A stretch of 64,000 nt of DNA. Origin: Euborellia annulipes (taxonomy: Eukaryota > Arthropoda > Insecta > Dermaptera > Anisolabididae). Location of the stretch: assembly GCA_023213315.1 (NCBI GenBank), contig JAKCPI010003013.1, positions 1-64,000 on the forward strand. The letters run 5' to 3'. Within the stretch, counting starts at the first letter, position 1. Each line of letters starts with the position of its first letter. Of the stretch, positions 32,034 through 44,400 are shown one piece after another. A program made the translations under genes and the position numbers. The notes beneath the pieces were generated by a model. That model saw only the letters and a program-made list of their open reading frames with translations. It was not told the origin of the DNA and made no database searches.

Positions 32034-35000
32034 TTATTGTTCCTGTAAGAAGAAAAAATAAATCTCGGACTATTTTGAACTAAAAACTCAATGTAATTCC
32101 ACATACACATCCCCAGGGACTAACCTTCATACTTAAAAAGTGTTGATGCGCCTTTTGAACTCGTTGGAGTCGCTCTTCTCTCAATCGCGCAAAGTCGACT
32201 CCGCCGGCCGGCGTATACGAGAAGGGCTTTTTGTCTTGTTTCAGCATCGTCTCTTGAATTATAGCCGGCGGGGGAACGTTGTTCTAAAAATTTCAGACAT
32301 TTTATTAGATTTTTTATTATAAATAGGTATTTAAAAAAAAAAAATTATTAAAAACTCACCAAAATTCAGAAGTTAATGCAAACATTTGGGAATACCCTGT
32401 GGTTATTTGGGGGCAAAAAAAAGGAAGTTATAAAAAATAATACAGAAATTAGACTTTTTGTGGCCTTCTTCAGGGAACAAATATTTGTTACCTGAAAAGG
32501 ACCTGATAGGCTATTTCACACAAATAAGTTAATAAGAGAATTATTTATCAGAGCTGGATACTTCGGATGCTGTATCCGAAAATAGACTCTTTTAATATAC
32601 CTGCATTGTTTAGCGGATCAACTTCTTTTCTGCTCTCCGATTACATTTTGCAAGAAACAGTACCCAACTCTGTTTTTTAATAAGGAATATTTAAAAAAAT
32701 CTCAACAAACACTTGGCCGTAATTAGTATTATTATTATTAATAATTATATACAAAAGAAAACAATAAAGTTACAAAGTTCTATATAGCTATAATGGTAGC
32801 TCGGTATTGTCTGCTCAAAACGTTCATCACGGAATAAATTTTGATTTATCATTTTTATTTATATTTAATAAGGAAATATACATGGCCATAAAGAAGATAA
32901 AAAAGAATAAATTTGTTTATTAGGATCAACTCACGGCTAACGTCTCGACTATCACTAGAGCTGTCTGTGTCTGTGTCAAAAAGGCATACCGGAGACCACG
33001 GGCACTCAGCTGATGAGTTGGCGTTAAGCAAATGCTGAGCTGTTCGGTGAACGTACATGATGAAAAAAGAGTTTGGAAAATATCCTTAAAAGTTTTTGTT
33101 ACAACTACTGTAGAACAATGAATATTAAAAATTAATAACTAAATATTACTAATTAATTGTTATTCATTGTTTGTTTGTAGTTAATTAGTTTCTCATTTCA
33201 CGGCTATTGCCAATTTATGCAATTTTTAAGAATAATTAAAGAAAAATAAAAAAATAAATAAAGATCCATCCCTCATGGTTAATCTTTTTAATCCCCCACC
33301 ACGGAAGGGGATCAGTAGAGAGATTGTTAATTTTTTTTTTCTATTTTACCAATAATAATTAAATTAGAAACAAATGAACAATGAATACAAATTAATTCGT
33401 AACAATTAGTTATTACTATTATTTATTTTTGATGAGAAAAAAGGCGAGCGCTTGGATGCGCTGGCGTTCACTCTACAGTTGGCTGAGCCGTCGGTCACTC
33501 AGTCACTTCCAAGAGAGAATCAGGGACAACAATAACACACGTTCCGTTTTGGGGCTTTAAGACAGGCCCTGAAGATGGTCCAAACCTAAGACCGAAACGT
33601 TACCGTGAGTTGATCTTAACAAAGGAATTTTCCCTTTCTTTCTTTGTATGTGTTGTATTTAGTGAAGGTCGTATACCGAGGTACCAACCACTGAGTGTAT
33701 ATCAATATTAAACCTTAAGTTTTGTTTTGAATGGAGCCGGCGAGTCTTCGATCAAATCCGGAAGAGGCGGCGGCGGCGGGGGGAAGTTCGGCGGCGATTT
33801 ACAATTCTGGTTTGAATTTCGGCTAAAATAAAGACAAAATTTTTAAAAAGCTAAATTAGCTAACGAAATAACCAAGATACACTTTTTAAAGGAAAAAAAT
33901 CTGGTGTGACTGGCGCACAGAACACAACTTTCTCTTACCCTTCGGTAAGCTGGCCACACCAGATTTTTTTGTGTCGAGATATACTGTATTTAGTTTCCCA
34001 TAGCACCTTAGTTTCAAACTTGCATTTTAAATGTTGACTGCTTGAAATAAACTCTGGTTATTTTTCTAAATTTTAATCTCATATTTGGACAATCCTAAAT
34101 AAATAAAAAATTAATTTTAAACTGGTAACCGTTGGCTCTAGTTGAAACATAAAGATTTAATAGGAGAATTAAATTCAGGTATGATGCACAAGGTTTTTTT
34201 GTTTCGATGATTTATTTGTTTAACATTAACACTTTATACGTATTTCGTCATCATCGGAAGTGAATTACATACTGATATCACTTCAAATGATGACACATAT
34301 GGTGTCGAAATACGTATAAAGTGTTAATGTTAAATAAATAAATCATTGAAACAAAAAAGCCTTGTGCATCATACCTGAATTTAATTCTCCTATTAAGGGA
34401 GCGTACAAGTATTACGTAACGCAATTTGGGGGGATGTGGGGTCTCGTAAAACGTTACCATGTGTTACAAGGGGGGGGGGGGGAGGGGGCAGTGGGTGCAC
34501 GTGCCCCGGGCGGCAGATATCAGGGGGGCGGCAATTAAAGAAAGATAAAAATTTTTGGTTCCGCGGGCGGCAAAAATTTTTTTGCTTCTCTAAAAAAAAA
34601 AGGTAAAATATTTTTTTTCGCAGAAAAATTTTTGAGATCAGGGAAAATTTTAAGGAGGGGGGCGGCAAATTAAATTTTGCCCCCCCCCCCTAAAAAATCT
34701 CCGAGTTCAGGCCCTGACCCCAAAGATCCGTTGGTTATCCTGCATACATCCCTTCGGTAGTCAACCCTTTAAAACCTTGATGTGTTTCCCTTTAAACAAC
34801 ATCTCTGTAACTTCTTTGAATAAATTTGATCCTTCAAACCAAAACACACATCTCCAGAATATTTAAAGTAAAACTTCTGCTTCAGCTCGTGACGGTGCGT
34901 TTCGGCATTAGCAAGTCAAAACTTGGTGCATTTGCCTTCAAATTGACCCTACTATCACCTCTGAGGTTCTCTGAATAAATTTATATGAATTTTCTTAGTT

Positions 35001-35426
35001 ATAAAGTCCGTTTTGAAACACCCTGTACAACATTTGCTGCTTAAGGACCAAGAAATCCTTCAATTTCTACGATCCCGAGAACCTACTTGAATCCGAGGAC
35101 GTCCTCCGCCTGAGTGTTGTCGGAAGGTCCAAAGATGAATCTTCTGATTTTGCTCACGCTTTCGTTGGAACGCTGGCGCAGAGCATCAAATCGTTCCTGA
35201 TTTCCAATTTGTGACTGAGATCTTGATAACGAAGCTATCGACGAATTTGAAGAAATCGAATCCCCTAAACTATAAAATTTGAATTCGCTGTCCCCGGACT
35301 CTGAGCTGAATGTCGTCCGGGAATCGGATCGGTTCGTGGCTCGAGAAATTGCGCCAGACAGTCGGTCCGGACGTAATAACTTCGGAAGTCCAATGGTGAT
35401 AATTATTTCGAAACATGCGGTCCCCC
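32034..35426 (-). CDS. Unknown Ser/Pro-rich protein, 3' part of a minus-strand gene
   Basis: Four exons on the minus strand fit in phase: 35087 to about 35426 (5' border unsure), 33714-33822, 32125-32283 and 32042-32034 (last two codons and TAA). The three donors/acceptors give GTAGGT, GTTTAA (weak) and GTTAGT. The protein is Ser-rich (FSSESGDSEFKFYSLGDS, then RFDALRQRSNESVSKIRR), has a run of six prolines in PPNFPPPPPPLPDLIED, then KKPFSYTPAGGVDFARLR and a basic, helical end (EERLQRVQKAHQHF). It looks like a disordered cytoskeletal or scaffold-type tail. No family was recognised. The upstream exon is open into the first satellite unit, where no good acceptor is visible, so earlier exons must lie beyond the array or have been lost. 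It is convergent with GCNA. Confidence 0.6.
33561..33610 (+). ncRNA. Hammerhead-like motif, stem I lost
   Basis: CTGAAGA (33569-33575), T, stem II GGTC/GACC, GAAA (33594-33597), CGTT, then ACCGTGAGTTGATC. The same downstream string occurs inverted at about 32925-32950 (GATCAACTCACGG). The sequence upstream of the core does not pair with that downstream, so it is probably inactive. Confidence 0.45.
33890..34090 (+). repeat. CTGGTGTGAC hairpin plus flank
   Basis: AATCTGGTGTGACTGGCGCAC ... GGCCACACCAGATTTTTTTG, then TTTCCCATAGCACC and GTTGACTGCTTGAAATAAAC, which match 27340-27440 in reverse. One arm of the hairpin is shortened. Confidence 0.7.
34158..34395. mobile_element. Foldback element with hammerhead relic
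   Basis: Arms about 34158-34251 and 34305-34395 (TAATAGGAGAATTAAATTC ... GAATTTAATTCTCCTATTA). The right arm carries ATGATGA (34287-34293), stem II GACAC/GTGTC, GAAA (34307-34310) and TACGTA; stem I CACTT/AAGTG still pairs. The left arm has lost most of stem II. The invariant core C is absent. Confidence 0.75.
34396..35086. other. Intron of the minus-strand gene
   Basis: 34470-34725 is GC/G-run rich DNA that ends AGTTCAGGCCCTGA, resembling a hAT-like end; no duplication was found. The remainder is unremarkable. Confidence 0.4.
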
Positions 35427-38400
35427 CTAAAACCCCCCCTCAAAATTCGAGAAATCGCAATCAGCTCTGTTAATTAAATATCTAATTTCAGATTTAATTA
35501 GTGGGTCAGATTCAGAATTAAATTTGATTTTTGGACGCTTATGGGCTACACAATAGCTCTGTTATTTCAATCGTGACGTGGCATTTTCTCCCTCAATTGC
35601 AGGTTATTTGGAAAGCTGGATGGGCTATCAGAAAGAGCAGAATCTCCTCTAAAGTTTGCGCCCATAATCATCGCGCTAGGTCATTCCGTTGCGGAGATAT
35701 TCAAGAAACAGTTTTATCATTTATCTGCTTCGCAATAAAAAAAAAAATTTTCATCAAAAACGTGAACTCGACGGATTTGGACTCTATGACCAACCGTGAG
35801 TCCAATGGTGATAATTATTTCGAAACATGCGGTCCCCCCTAAAACCCCCCCTCAAAATTCGAGAAATCGCAATCAGCTCTGTTAATTAAATATCTAATTT
35901 CAGATTTAATTAGTGGGTCAGATTCAGAATTAAATTTGATTTTTGGACGCTTATGGGCTACACAATAGCTCTGTTATTTCAATCGTGACGTGGCATTTTC
36001 TCCCTCAATTGCAGGTTATTTGGAAAGCTGGATGGGCTATCAGAAAGAGCAGAATCTCCTCTAAAGTTTGCGCCCATAATCATCGCGCTAGGTCATTCCG
36101 TTGCGGAGATATTCAAGAAACAGTTTTATCATTTATCTGCTTCGCAATAAAAAAAAAAATTTTCATCAAAAACGTGAACTCGACGGATTTGGACTCTATG
36201 ACCAACCGTGAGTCCAATGGTGATAATTATTTCGAAACATGCGGTCCCCCCTAAAACCCCCCTCAAAATTCGAGAAATCGCAATCAGCTCTGTTAATTAA
36301 ATATCTAATTTCAGATTTAATTAGTGGGTCAGATTCAGAATTAAATTTGATTTTTGGACGCTTATGGGCTACACAATAGCTCTGTTATTTCAATCGTGAC
36401 GTGGCATTTTCTCCCTCAATTGCAGGTTATTTGGAAAGCTGGATGGGCTATCAGAAAGAGCAGAATCTCCTCTAAAGTTTGCGCCCATAATCATCGCGCT
36501 AGGTCATTCCGTTGCGGAGATATTCAAGAAACAGTTTTATCATTTATCTGCTTCGCAATAAAAAAAAAAAATTTTCATCAAAAACGTGAACTCGACGGAT
36601 TTGGACTCTATGACCAACCGTGAGTCCAATGGTGATAATTATTTCGAAACATGCGGTCCCCCCTAAAACCCCCCCTCAAAATTCGAGAAATCGCAATCAG
36701 CTCTGTTAATTAAATATCTAATTTCAGATTTAATTAGTGGGTCAGATTCAGAATTAAATTTGATTTTTGGACGCTTATGGGCTACACAATAGCTCTGTTA
36801 TTTCAATCGTGACGTGGCATTTTCTCCCTCAATTGCAGGTTATTTGGAAAGCTGGATGGGCTATCAGAAAGAGCAGAATCTCCTCTAAAGTTTGCGCCCA
36901 TAATCATCGCGCTAGGTCATTCCGTTGCGGAGATATTCAAGAAACAGTTTTATCATTTATCTGCTTCGCAATAAAAAAAAAAATTTTCATCAAAAACGTG
37001 AACTCGACGGATTTGGACTCTATGACCAACCGTGAGTCCAATGGTGATAATTATTTCGAAACATGCGGTCCCCCCTAAAACCCCCCTCAAAATTCGAGAA
37101 ATCGCAATCAGCTCTGTTAATTAAATATCTAATTTCAGATTTAATTAGTGGGTCAGATTCAGAATTAAATTTGATTTTTGGACGCTTATGGGCTACACAA
37201 TAGCTCTGTTATTTCAATCGTGACGTGGCATTTTCTCCCTCAATTGCAGGTTATTTGGAAAGCTGGATGGGCTATCAGAAAGAGCAGAATCTCCTCTAAA
37301 GTTTGCGCCCATAATCATCGCGCTAGGTCATTCCGTTGCGGAGATATTCAAGAAACAGTTTTATCATTTATCTGCTTCGCAATAAAAAAAAAAAATTTCA
37401 TCAAAAACGTGAACTCGACGGATTTGGACTCTATGACCAACCGTGAGTCCAATGGTGATAATTATTTCGAAACATGCGGTCCCCCCTAAAACCCCCCCTC
37501 AAAATTCGAGAAATCGCAATCAGCTCTGTTAATTAAATATCTAATTTCAGATTTAATTAGTGGGTCAGATTCAGAATTAAATTTGATTTTTGGACGCTTA
37601 TGGGCTACACAATAGCTCTGTTATTTCAATCGTGACGTGGCATTTTCTCCCTCAATTGCAGGTTATTTGGAAAGCTGGATGGGCTATCAGAAAGAGCAGA
37701 ATCTCCTCTAAAGTTTGCGCCCATAATCATCGCGCTAGGTCATTCCGTTGCGGAGATATTCAAGAAACAGTTTTATCATTTATCTGCTTCGCAATAAAAA
37801 AAAAAATTTTCATCAAAAACGTGAACTCGACGGATTTGGACTCTATGACCAACCGTGAGTCCAATGGTGATAATTATTTCGAAACATGCGGTCCCCCCTA
37901 AAACCCCCCCTCAAAATTCGAGAAATCGCAATCAGCTCTGTTAATTAAATATCTAATTTCAGATTTAATTAGTGGGTCAGATTCAGAATTAAATTTGATT
38001 TTTGGACGCTTATGGGCTACACAATAGCTCTGTTATTTCAATCGTGACGTGGCATTTTCTCCCTCAATTGCAGGTTATTTGGAAAGCTGGATGGGCTATC
38101 AGAAAGAGCAGAATCTCCTCTAAAGTTTGCGCCCATAATCATCGCGCTAGGTCATTCCGTTGCGGAGATATTCAAGAAACAGTTTTATCATTTATCTGCT
38201 TCGCAATAAAAAAAAAAAATTTCATCAAAAACGTGAACTCGACGGATTTGGACTCTATGACCAACCGTGAGTCCAATGGTGATAATTATTTCGAAACATG
38301 CGGTCCCCCCTAAAACCCCCCTCAAAATTCGAGAAATCGCAATCAGCTCTGTTAATTAAATATCTAATTTCAGATTTAATTAGTGGGTCAGATTCAGAAT

Positions 38401-41400
38401 TAAATTTGATTTTTGGACGCTTATGGGCTACACAATAGCTCTGTTATTTCAATCGTGACGTGGCATTTTCTCCCTCAATTGCAGGTTATTTGGAAAGCTG
38501 GATGGGCTATCAGAAAGAGCAGAATCTCCTCTAAAGTTTGCGCCCATAATCATCGCGCTAGGTCATTCCGTTGCGGAGATATTCAAGAAACAGTTTTATC
38601 ATTTATCTGCTTCGCAATAAAAAAAAAAAATTTTCATCAAAAACGTGAACTCGACGGATTTGGACTCTATGACCAACCGTGAGTCCAATGGTGATAATTA
38701 TTTCGAAACATGCGGTCCCCCCTAAAACCCCCCCTCAAAATTCGAGAAATCGCAATCAGCTCTGTTAATTAAATATCTAATTTCAGATTTAATTAGTGGG
38801 TCAGATTCAGAATTAAATTTGATTTTTGGACGCTTATGGGCTACACAATAGCTCTGTTATTTCAATCGTGACGTGGCATTTTCTCCCTCAATTGCAGGTT
38901 ATTTGGAAAGCTGGATGGGCTATCAGAAAGAGCAGAATCTCCTCTAAAGTTTGCGCCCATAATCATCGCGCTAGGTCATTCCGTTGCGGAGATATTCAAG
39001 AAACAGTTTTATCATTTATCTGCTTCGCAATAAAAAAAAAAAATTTCATCAAAAACGTGAACTCGACGGATTTGGACTCTATGACCAACCGTGAGTCCAA
39101 TGGTGATAATTATTTCGAAACATGCGGTCCCCCCTAAAACCCCCCCTCAAAATTCGAGAAATCGCAATCAGCTCTGTTAATTAAATATCTAATTTCAGAT
39201 TTAATTAGTGGGTCAGATTCAGAATTAAATTTGATTTTTGGACGCTTATGGGCTACACAATAGCTCTGTTATTTCAATCGTGACGTGGCATTTTCTCCCT
39301 CAATTGCAGGTTATTTGGAAAGCTGGATGGGCTATCAGAAAGAGCAGAATCTCCTCTAAAGTTTGCGCCCATAATCATCGCGCTAGGTCATTCCGTTGCG
39401 GAGATATTCAAGAAACAGTTTTATCATTTATCTGCTTCGCAATAAAAAAAAAAATTTCATCAAAAACGTGAACTCGACGGATTTGGACTCTATGACCAAC
39501 CGTGAGTCCAATGGTGATAATTATTTCGAAACATGCGGTCCCCCCTAAAACCCCCCCTCAAAATTCGAGAAATCGCAATCAGCTCTGTTAATTAAATATC
39601 TAATTTCAGATTTAATTAGTGGGTCAGATTCAGAATTAAATTTGATTTTTGGACGCTTATGGGCTACACAATAGCTCTGTTATTTCAATCGTGACGTGGC
39701 ATTTTCTCCCTCAATTGCAGGTTATTTGGAAAGCTGGATGGGCTATCAGAAAGAGCAGAATCTCCTCTAAAGTTTGCGCCCATAATCATCGCGCTAGGTC
39801 ATTCCGTTGCGGAGATATTCAAGAAACAGTTTTATCATTTATCTGCTTCGCAATAAAAAAAAAAAATTTCATCAAAAACGTGAACTCGACGGATTTGGAC
39901 TCTATGACCAACCGTGAGTCCAATGGTGATAATTATTTCGAAACATGCGGTCCCCCCTAAAACCCCCCCTCAAAATTCGAGAAATCGCAATCAGCTCTGT
40001 TAATTAAATATCTAATTTCAGATTTAATTAGTGGGTCAGATTCAGAATTAAATTTGATTTTTGGACGCTTATGGGCTACACAATAGCTCTGTTATTTCAA
40101 TCGTGACGTGGCATTTTCTCCCTCAATTGCAGGTTATTTGGAAAGCTGGATGGGCTATCAGAAAGAGCAGAATCTCCTCTAAAGTTTGCGCCCATAATCA
40201 TCGCGCTAGGTCATTCCGTTGCGGAGATATTCAAGAAACAGTTTTATCATTTATCTGCTTCGCAATAAAAAAAAAAAATTTCATCAAAAACGTGAACTCG
40301 ACGGATTTGGACTCTATGACCAACCGTGAGTCCAATGGTGATAATTATTTCGAAACATGCGGTCCCCCCTAAAACCCCCCCTCAAAATTCGAGAAATCGC
40401 AATCAGCTCTGTTAATTAAATATCTAATTTCAGATTTAATTAGTGGGTCAGATTCAGAATTAAATTTGATTTTTGGACGCTTATGGGCTACACAATAGCT
40501 CTGTTATTTCAATCGTGACGTGGCATTTTCTCCCTCAATTGCAGGTTATTTGGAAAGCTGGATGGGCTATCAGAAAGAGCAGAATCTCCTCTAAAGTTTG
40601 CGCCCATAATCATCGCGCTAGGTCATTCCGTTGCGGAGATATTCAAGAAACAGTTTTATCATTTATCTGCTTCGCAATAAAAAAAAAAATTTCATCAAAA
40701 ACGTGAACTCGACGGATTTGGACTCTATGACCAACCGTGAGTCCAATGGTGATAATTATTTCGAAACATGCGGTCCCCCCTAAAACCCCCCCTCAAAATT
40801 CGAGAAATCGCAATCAGCTCTGTTAATTAAATATCTAATTTCAGATTTAATTAGTGGGTCAGATTCAGAATTAAATTTGATTTTTGGACGCTTATGGGCT
40901 ACACAATAGCTCTGTTATTTCAATCGTGACGTGGCATTTTCTCCCTCAATTGCAGGTTATTTGGAAAGCTGGATGGGCTATCAGAAAGAGCAGAATCTCC
41001 TCTAAAGTTTGCGCCCATAATCATCGCGCTAGGTCATTCCGTTGCGGAGATATTCAAGAAACAGTTTTATCATTTATCTGCTTCGCAATAAAAAAAAAAA
41101 ATTTCATCAAAAACGTGAACTCGACGGATTTGGACTCTATGACCAACCGTGAGTCCAATGGTGATAATTATTTCGAAACATGCGGTCCCCCCTAAAACCC
41201 CCCCTCAAAATTCGAGAAATCGCAATCAGCTCTGTTAATTAAATATCTAATTTCAGATTTAATTAGTGGGTCAGATTCAGAATTAAATTTGATTTTTGGA
41301 CGCTTATGGGCTACACAATAGCTCTGTTATTTCAATCGTGACGTGGCATTTTCTCCCTCAATTGCAGGTTATTTGGAAAGCTGGATGGGCTATCAGAAAG

Positions 41401-44400
41401 AGCAGAATCTCCTCTAAAGTTTGCGCCCATAATCATCGCGCTAGGTCATTCCGTTGCGGAGATATTCAAGAAACAGTTTTATCATTTATCTGCTTCGCAA
41501 TAAAAAAAAAAATTTTCATCAAAAACGTGAACTCGACGGATTTGGACTCTATGACCAACCGTGAGTCCAATGGTGATAATTATTTCGAAACATGCGGTCC
41601 CCCCTAAAACCCCCCCTCAAAATTCGAGAAATCGCAATCAGCTCTGTTAATTAAATATCTAATTTCAGATTTAATTAGTGGGTCAGATTCAGAATTAAAT
41701 TTGATTTTTGGACGCTTATGGGCTACACAATAGCTCTGTTATTTCAATCGTGACGTGGCATTTTCTCCCTCAATTGCAGGTTATTTGGAAAGCTGGATGG
41801 GCTATCAGAAAGAGCAGAATCTCCTCTAAAGTTTGCGCCCATAATCATCGCGCTAGGTCATTCCGTTGCGGAGATATTCAAGAAACAGTTTTATCATTTA
41901 TCTGCTTCGCAATAAAAAAAAAAATTTTCATCAAAAACGTGAACTCGACGGATTTGGACTCTATGACCAACCGTGAGTCCAATGGTGATAATTATTTCGA
42001 AACATGCGGTCCCCCCCTAAAACCCCCTCCCTCAAAATTCGAGAAATCGCAATCAGCTCTGTTAATTAAATATCTAATTTCAGATTTAATTAGTGGGTCA
42101 GATTCAGAATTAAATTTGATTTTTGGACGCTTATGGGCTACACAATAGCTCTGTTATTTCAATCGTGACGTGGCATTTTCTCCCTCAATTGCAGGTTATT
42201 TGGAAAGCTGGATGGGCTATCAGAAAGAGCAGAATCTCCTCTAAAGTTTGCGCCCATAATCATCGCGCTAGGTCATTCCGTTGCGGAGATATTCAAGAAA
42301 CAGTTTTATCATTTATCTGCTTCGCAATAAAAAAAAAAATTTTCATCAAAAACGTGAACTCGACGGATTTGGACTCTATGACCAACCGTGAGTCCAATGG
42401 TGATAATTATTTCGAAACATGCGGTCCCCCCTAAAACCCCCCCTCAAAATTCGAGAAATCGCAATCAGCTCTGTTAATTAAATATCTAATTTCAGATTTA
42501 ATTAGTGGGTCAGATTCAGAATTAAATTTGATTTTTGGACGCTTATGGGCTACACAATAGCTCTGTTATTTCAATCGTGACGTGGCATTTTCTCCCTCAA
42601 TTGCAGGTTATTTGGAAAGCTGGATGGGCTATCAGAAAGAGCAGAATCTCCTCTAAAGTTTGCGCCCATAATCATCGCGCTAGGTCATTCCGTTGCGGAG
42701 ATATTCAAGAAACAGTTTTATCATTTATCTGCTTCGCAATAAAAAAAAAAATTTTCATCAAAAACGTGAACTCGACGGATTTGGACTCTATGACCAACCG
42801 TGAGTCCAATGGTGATAATTATTTCGAAACATGCGGTCCCCCCTAAAACCCCCCCTCAAAATTCGAGAAATCGCAATCAGCTCTGTTAATTAAATATCTA
42901 ATTTCAGATTTAATTAGTGGGTCAGATTCAGAATTAAATTTGATTTTTGGACGCTTATGGGCTACACAATAGCTCTGTTATTTCAATCGTGACGTGGCAT
43001 TTTCTCCCTCAATTGCAGGTTATTTGGAAAGCTGGATGGGCTATCAGAAAGAGCAGAATCTCCTCTAAAGTTTGCGCCCATAATCATCGCGCTAGGTCAT
43101 TCCGTTGCGGAGATATTCAAGAAACAGTTTTATCATTTATCTGCTTCGCAATAAAAAAAAAAATTTCATCAAAAACGTGAACTCGACGGATTTGGACTCT
43201 ATGACCAACCGTGAGTCCAATGGTGATAATTATTTCGAAACATGCGGTCCCCCCTAAAACCCCCCTCAAAATTCGAGAAATCGCAATCAGCTCTGTTAAT
43301 TAAATATCTAATTTCAGATTTAATTAGTGGGTCAGATTCAGAATTAAATTTGATTTTTGGACGCTTATGGGCTACACAATAGCTCTGTTATTTCAATCGT
43401 GACGTGGCATTTTCTCCCTCAATTGCAGGTTATTTGGAAAGCTGGATGGGCTATCAGAAAGAGCAGAATCTCCTCTAAAGTTTGCGCCCATAATCATCGC
43501 GCTAGGTCATTCCGTTGCGGAGATATTCAAGAAACAGTTTTATCATTTATCTGCTTCGCAATAAAAAAAAAAAATTTCATCAAAAACGTGAACTCGACGG
43601 ATTTGGACTCTATGACCAACCGTGAGTCCAATGGTGATAATTATTTCGAAACATGCGGTCCCCCCTAAAACCCCCCTCAAAATTCGAGAAATCGCAATCA
43701 GCTCTGTTAATTAAATATCTAATTTCAGATTTAATTAGTGGGTCAGATTCAGAATTAAATTTGATTTTTGGACGCTTATGGGCTACACAATAGCTCTGTT
43801 ATTTCAATCGTGACGTGGCATTTTCTCCCTCAATTGCAGGTTATTTGGAAAGCTGGATGGGCTATCAGAAAGAGCAGAATCTCCTCTAAAGTTTGCGCCC
43901 ATAATCATCGCGCTAGGTCATTCCGTTGCGGAGATATTCAAGAAACAGTTTTATCATTTATCTGCTTCGCAATAAAAAAAAAAAATTTCATCAAAAACGT
44001 GAACTCGACGGATTTGGACTCTATGACCAACCGTGAGTCCAATGGTGATAATTATTTCGAAACATGCGGTCCCCCCTAAAACCCCCCCTCAAAATTCGAG
44101 AAATCGCAATCAGCTCTGTTAATTAAATATCTAATTTCAGATTTAATTAGTGGGTCAGATTCAGAATTAAATTTGATTTTTGGACGCTTATGGGCTACAC
44201 AATAGCTCTGTTATTTCAATCGTGACGTGGCATTTTCTCCCTCAATTGCAGGTTATTTGGAAAGCTGGATGGGCTATCAGAAAGAGCAGAATCTCCTCTA
44301 AAGTTTGCGCCCATAATCATCGCGCTAGGTCATTCCGTTGCGGAGATATTCAAGAAACAGTTTTATCATTTATCTGCTTCGCAATAAAAAAAAAAATTTT

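Noticed and set aside
32455..32475. Hammerhead core CTGAAGAAGGCC (-)
   Set aside because: No GAAA or stem II follows.
32855..33058. 67-aa minus-strand frame as an exon
   Set aside because: Its 3' part shares GCCGTGAGTTGATC with the hammerhead relic at 33.6 kb, so it is repeat DNA; no splice borders fit.
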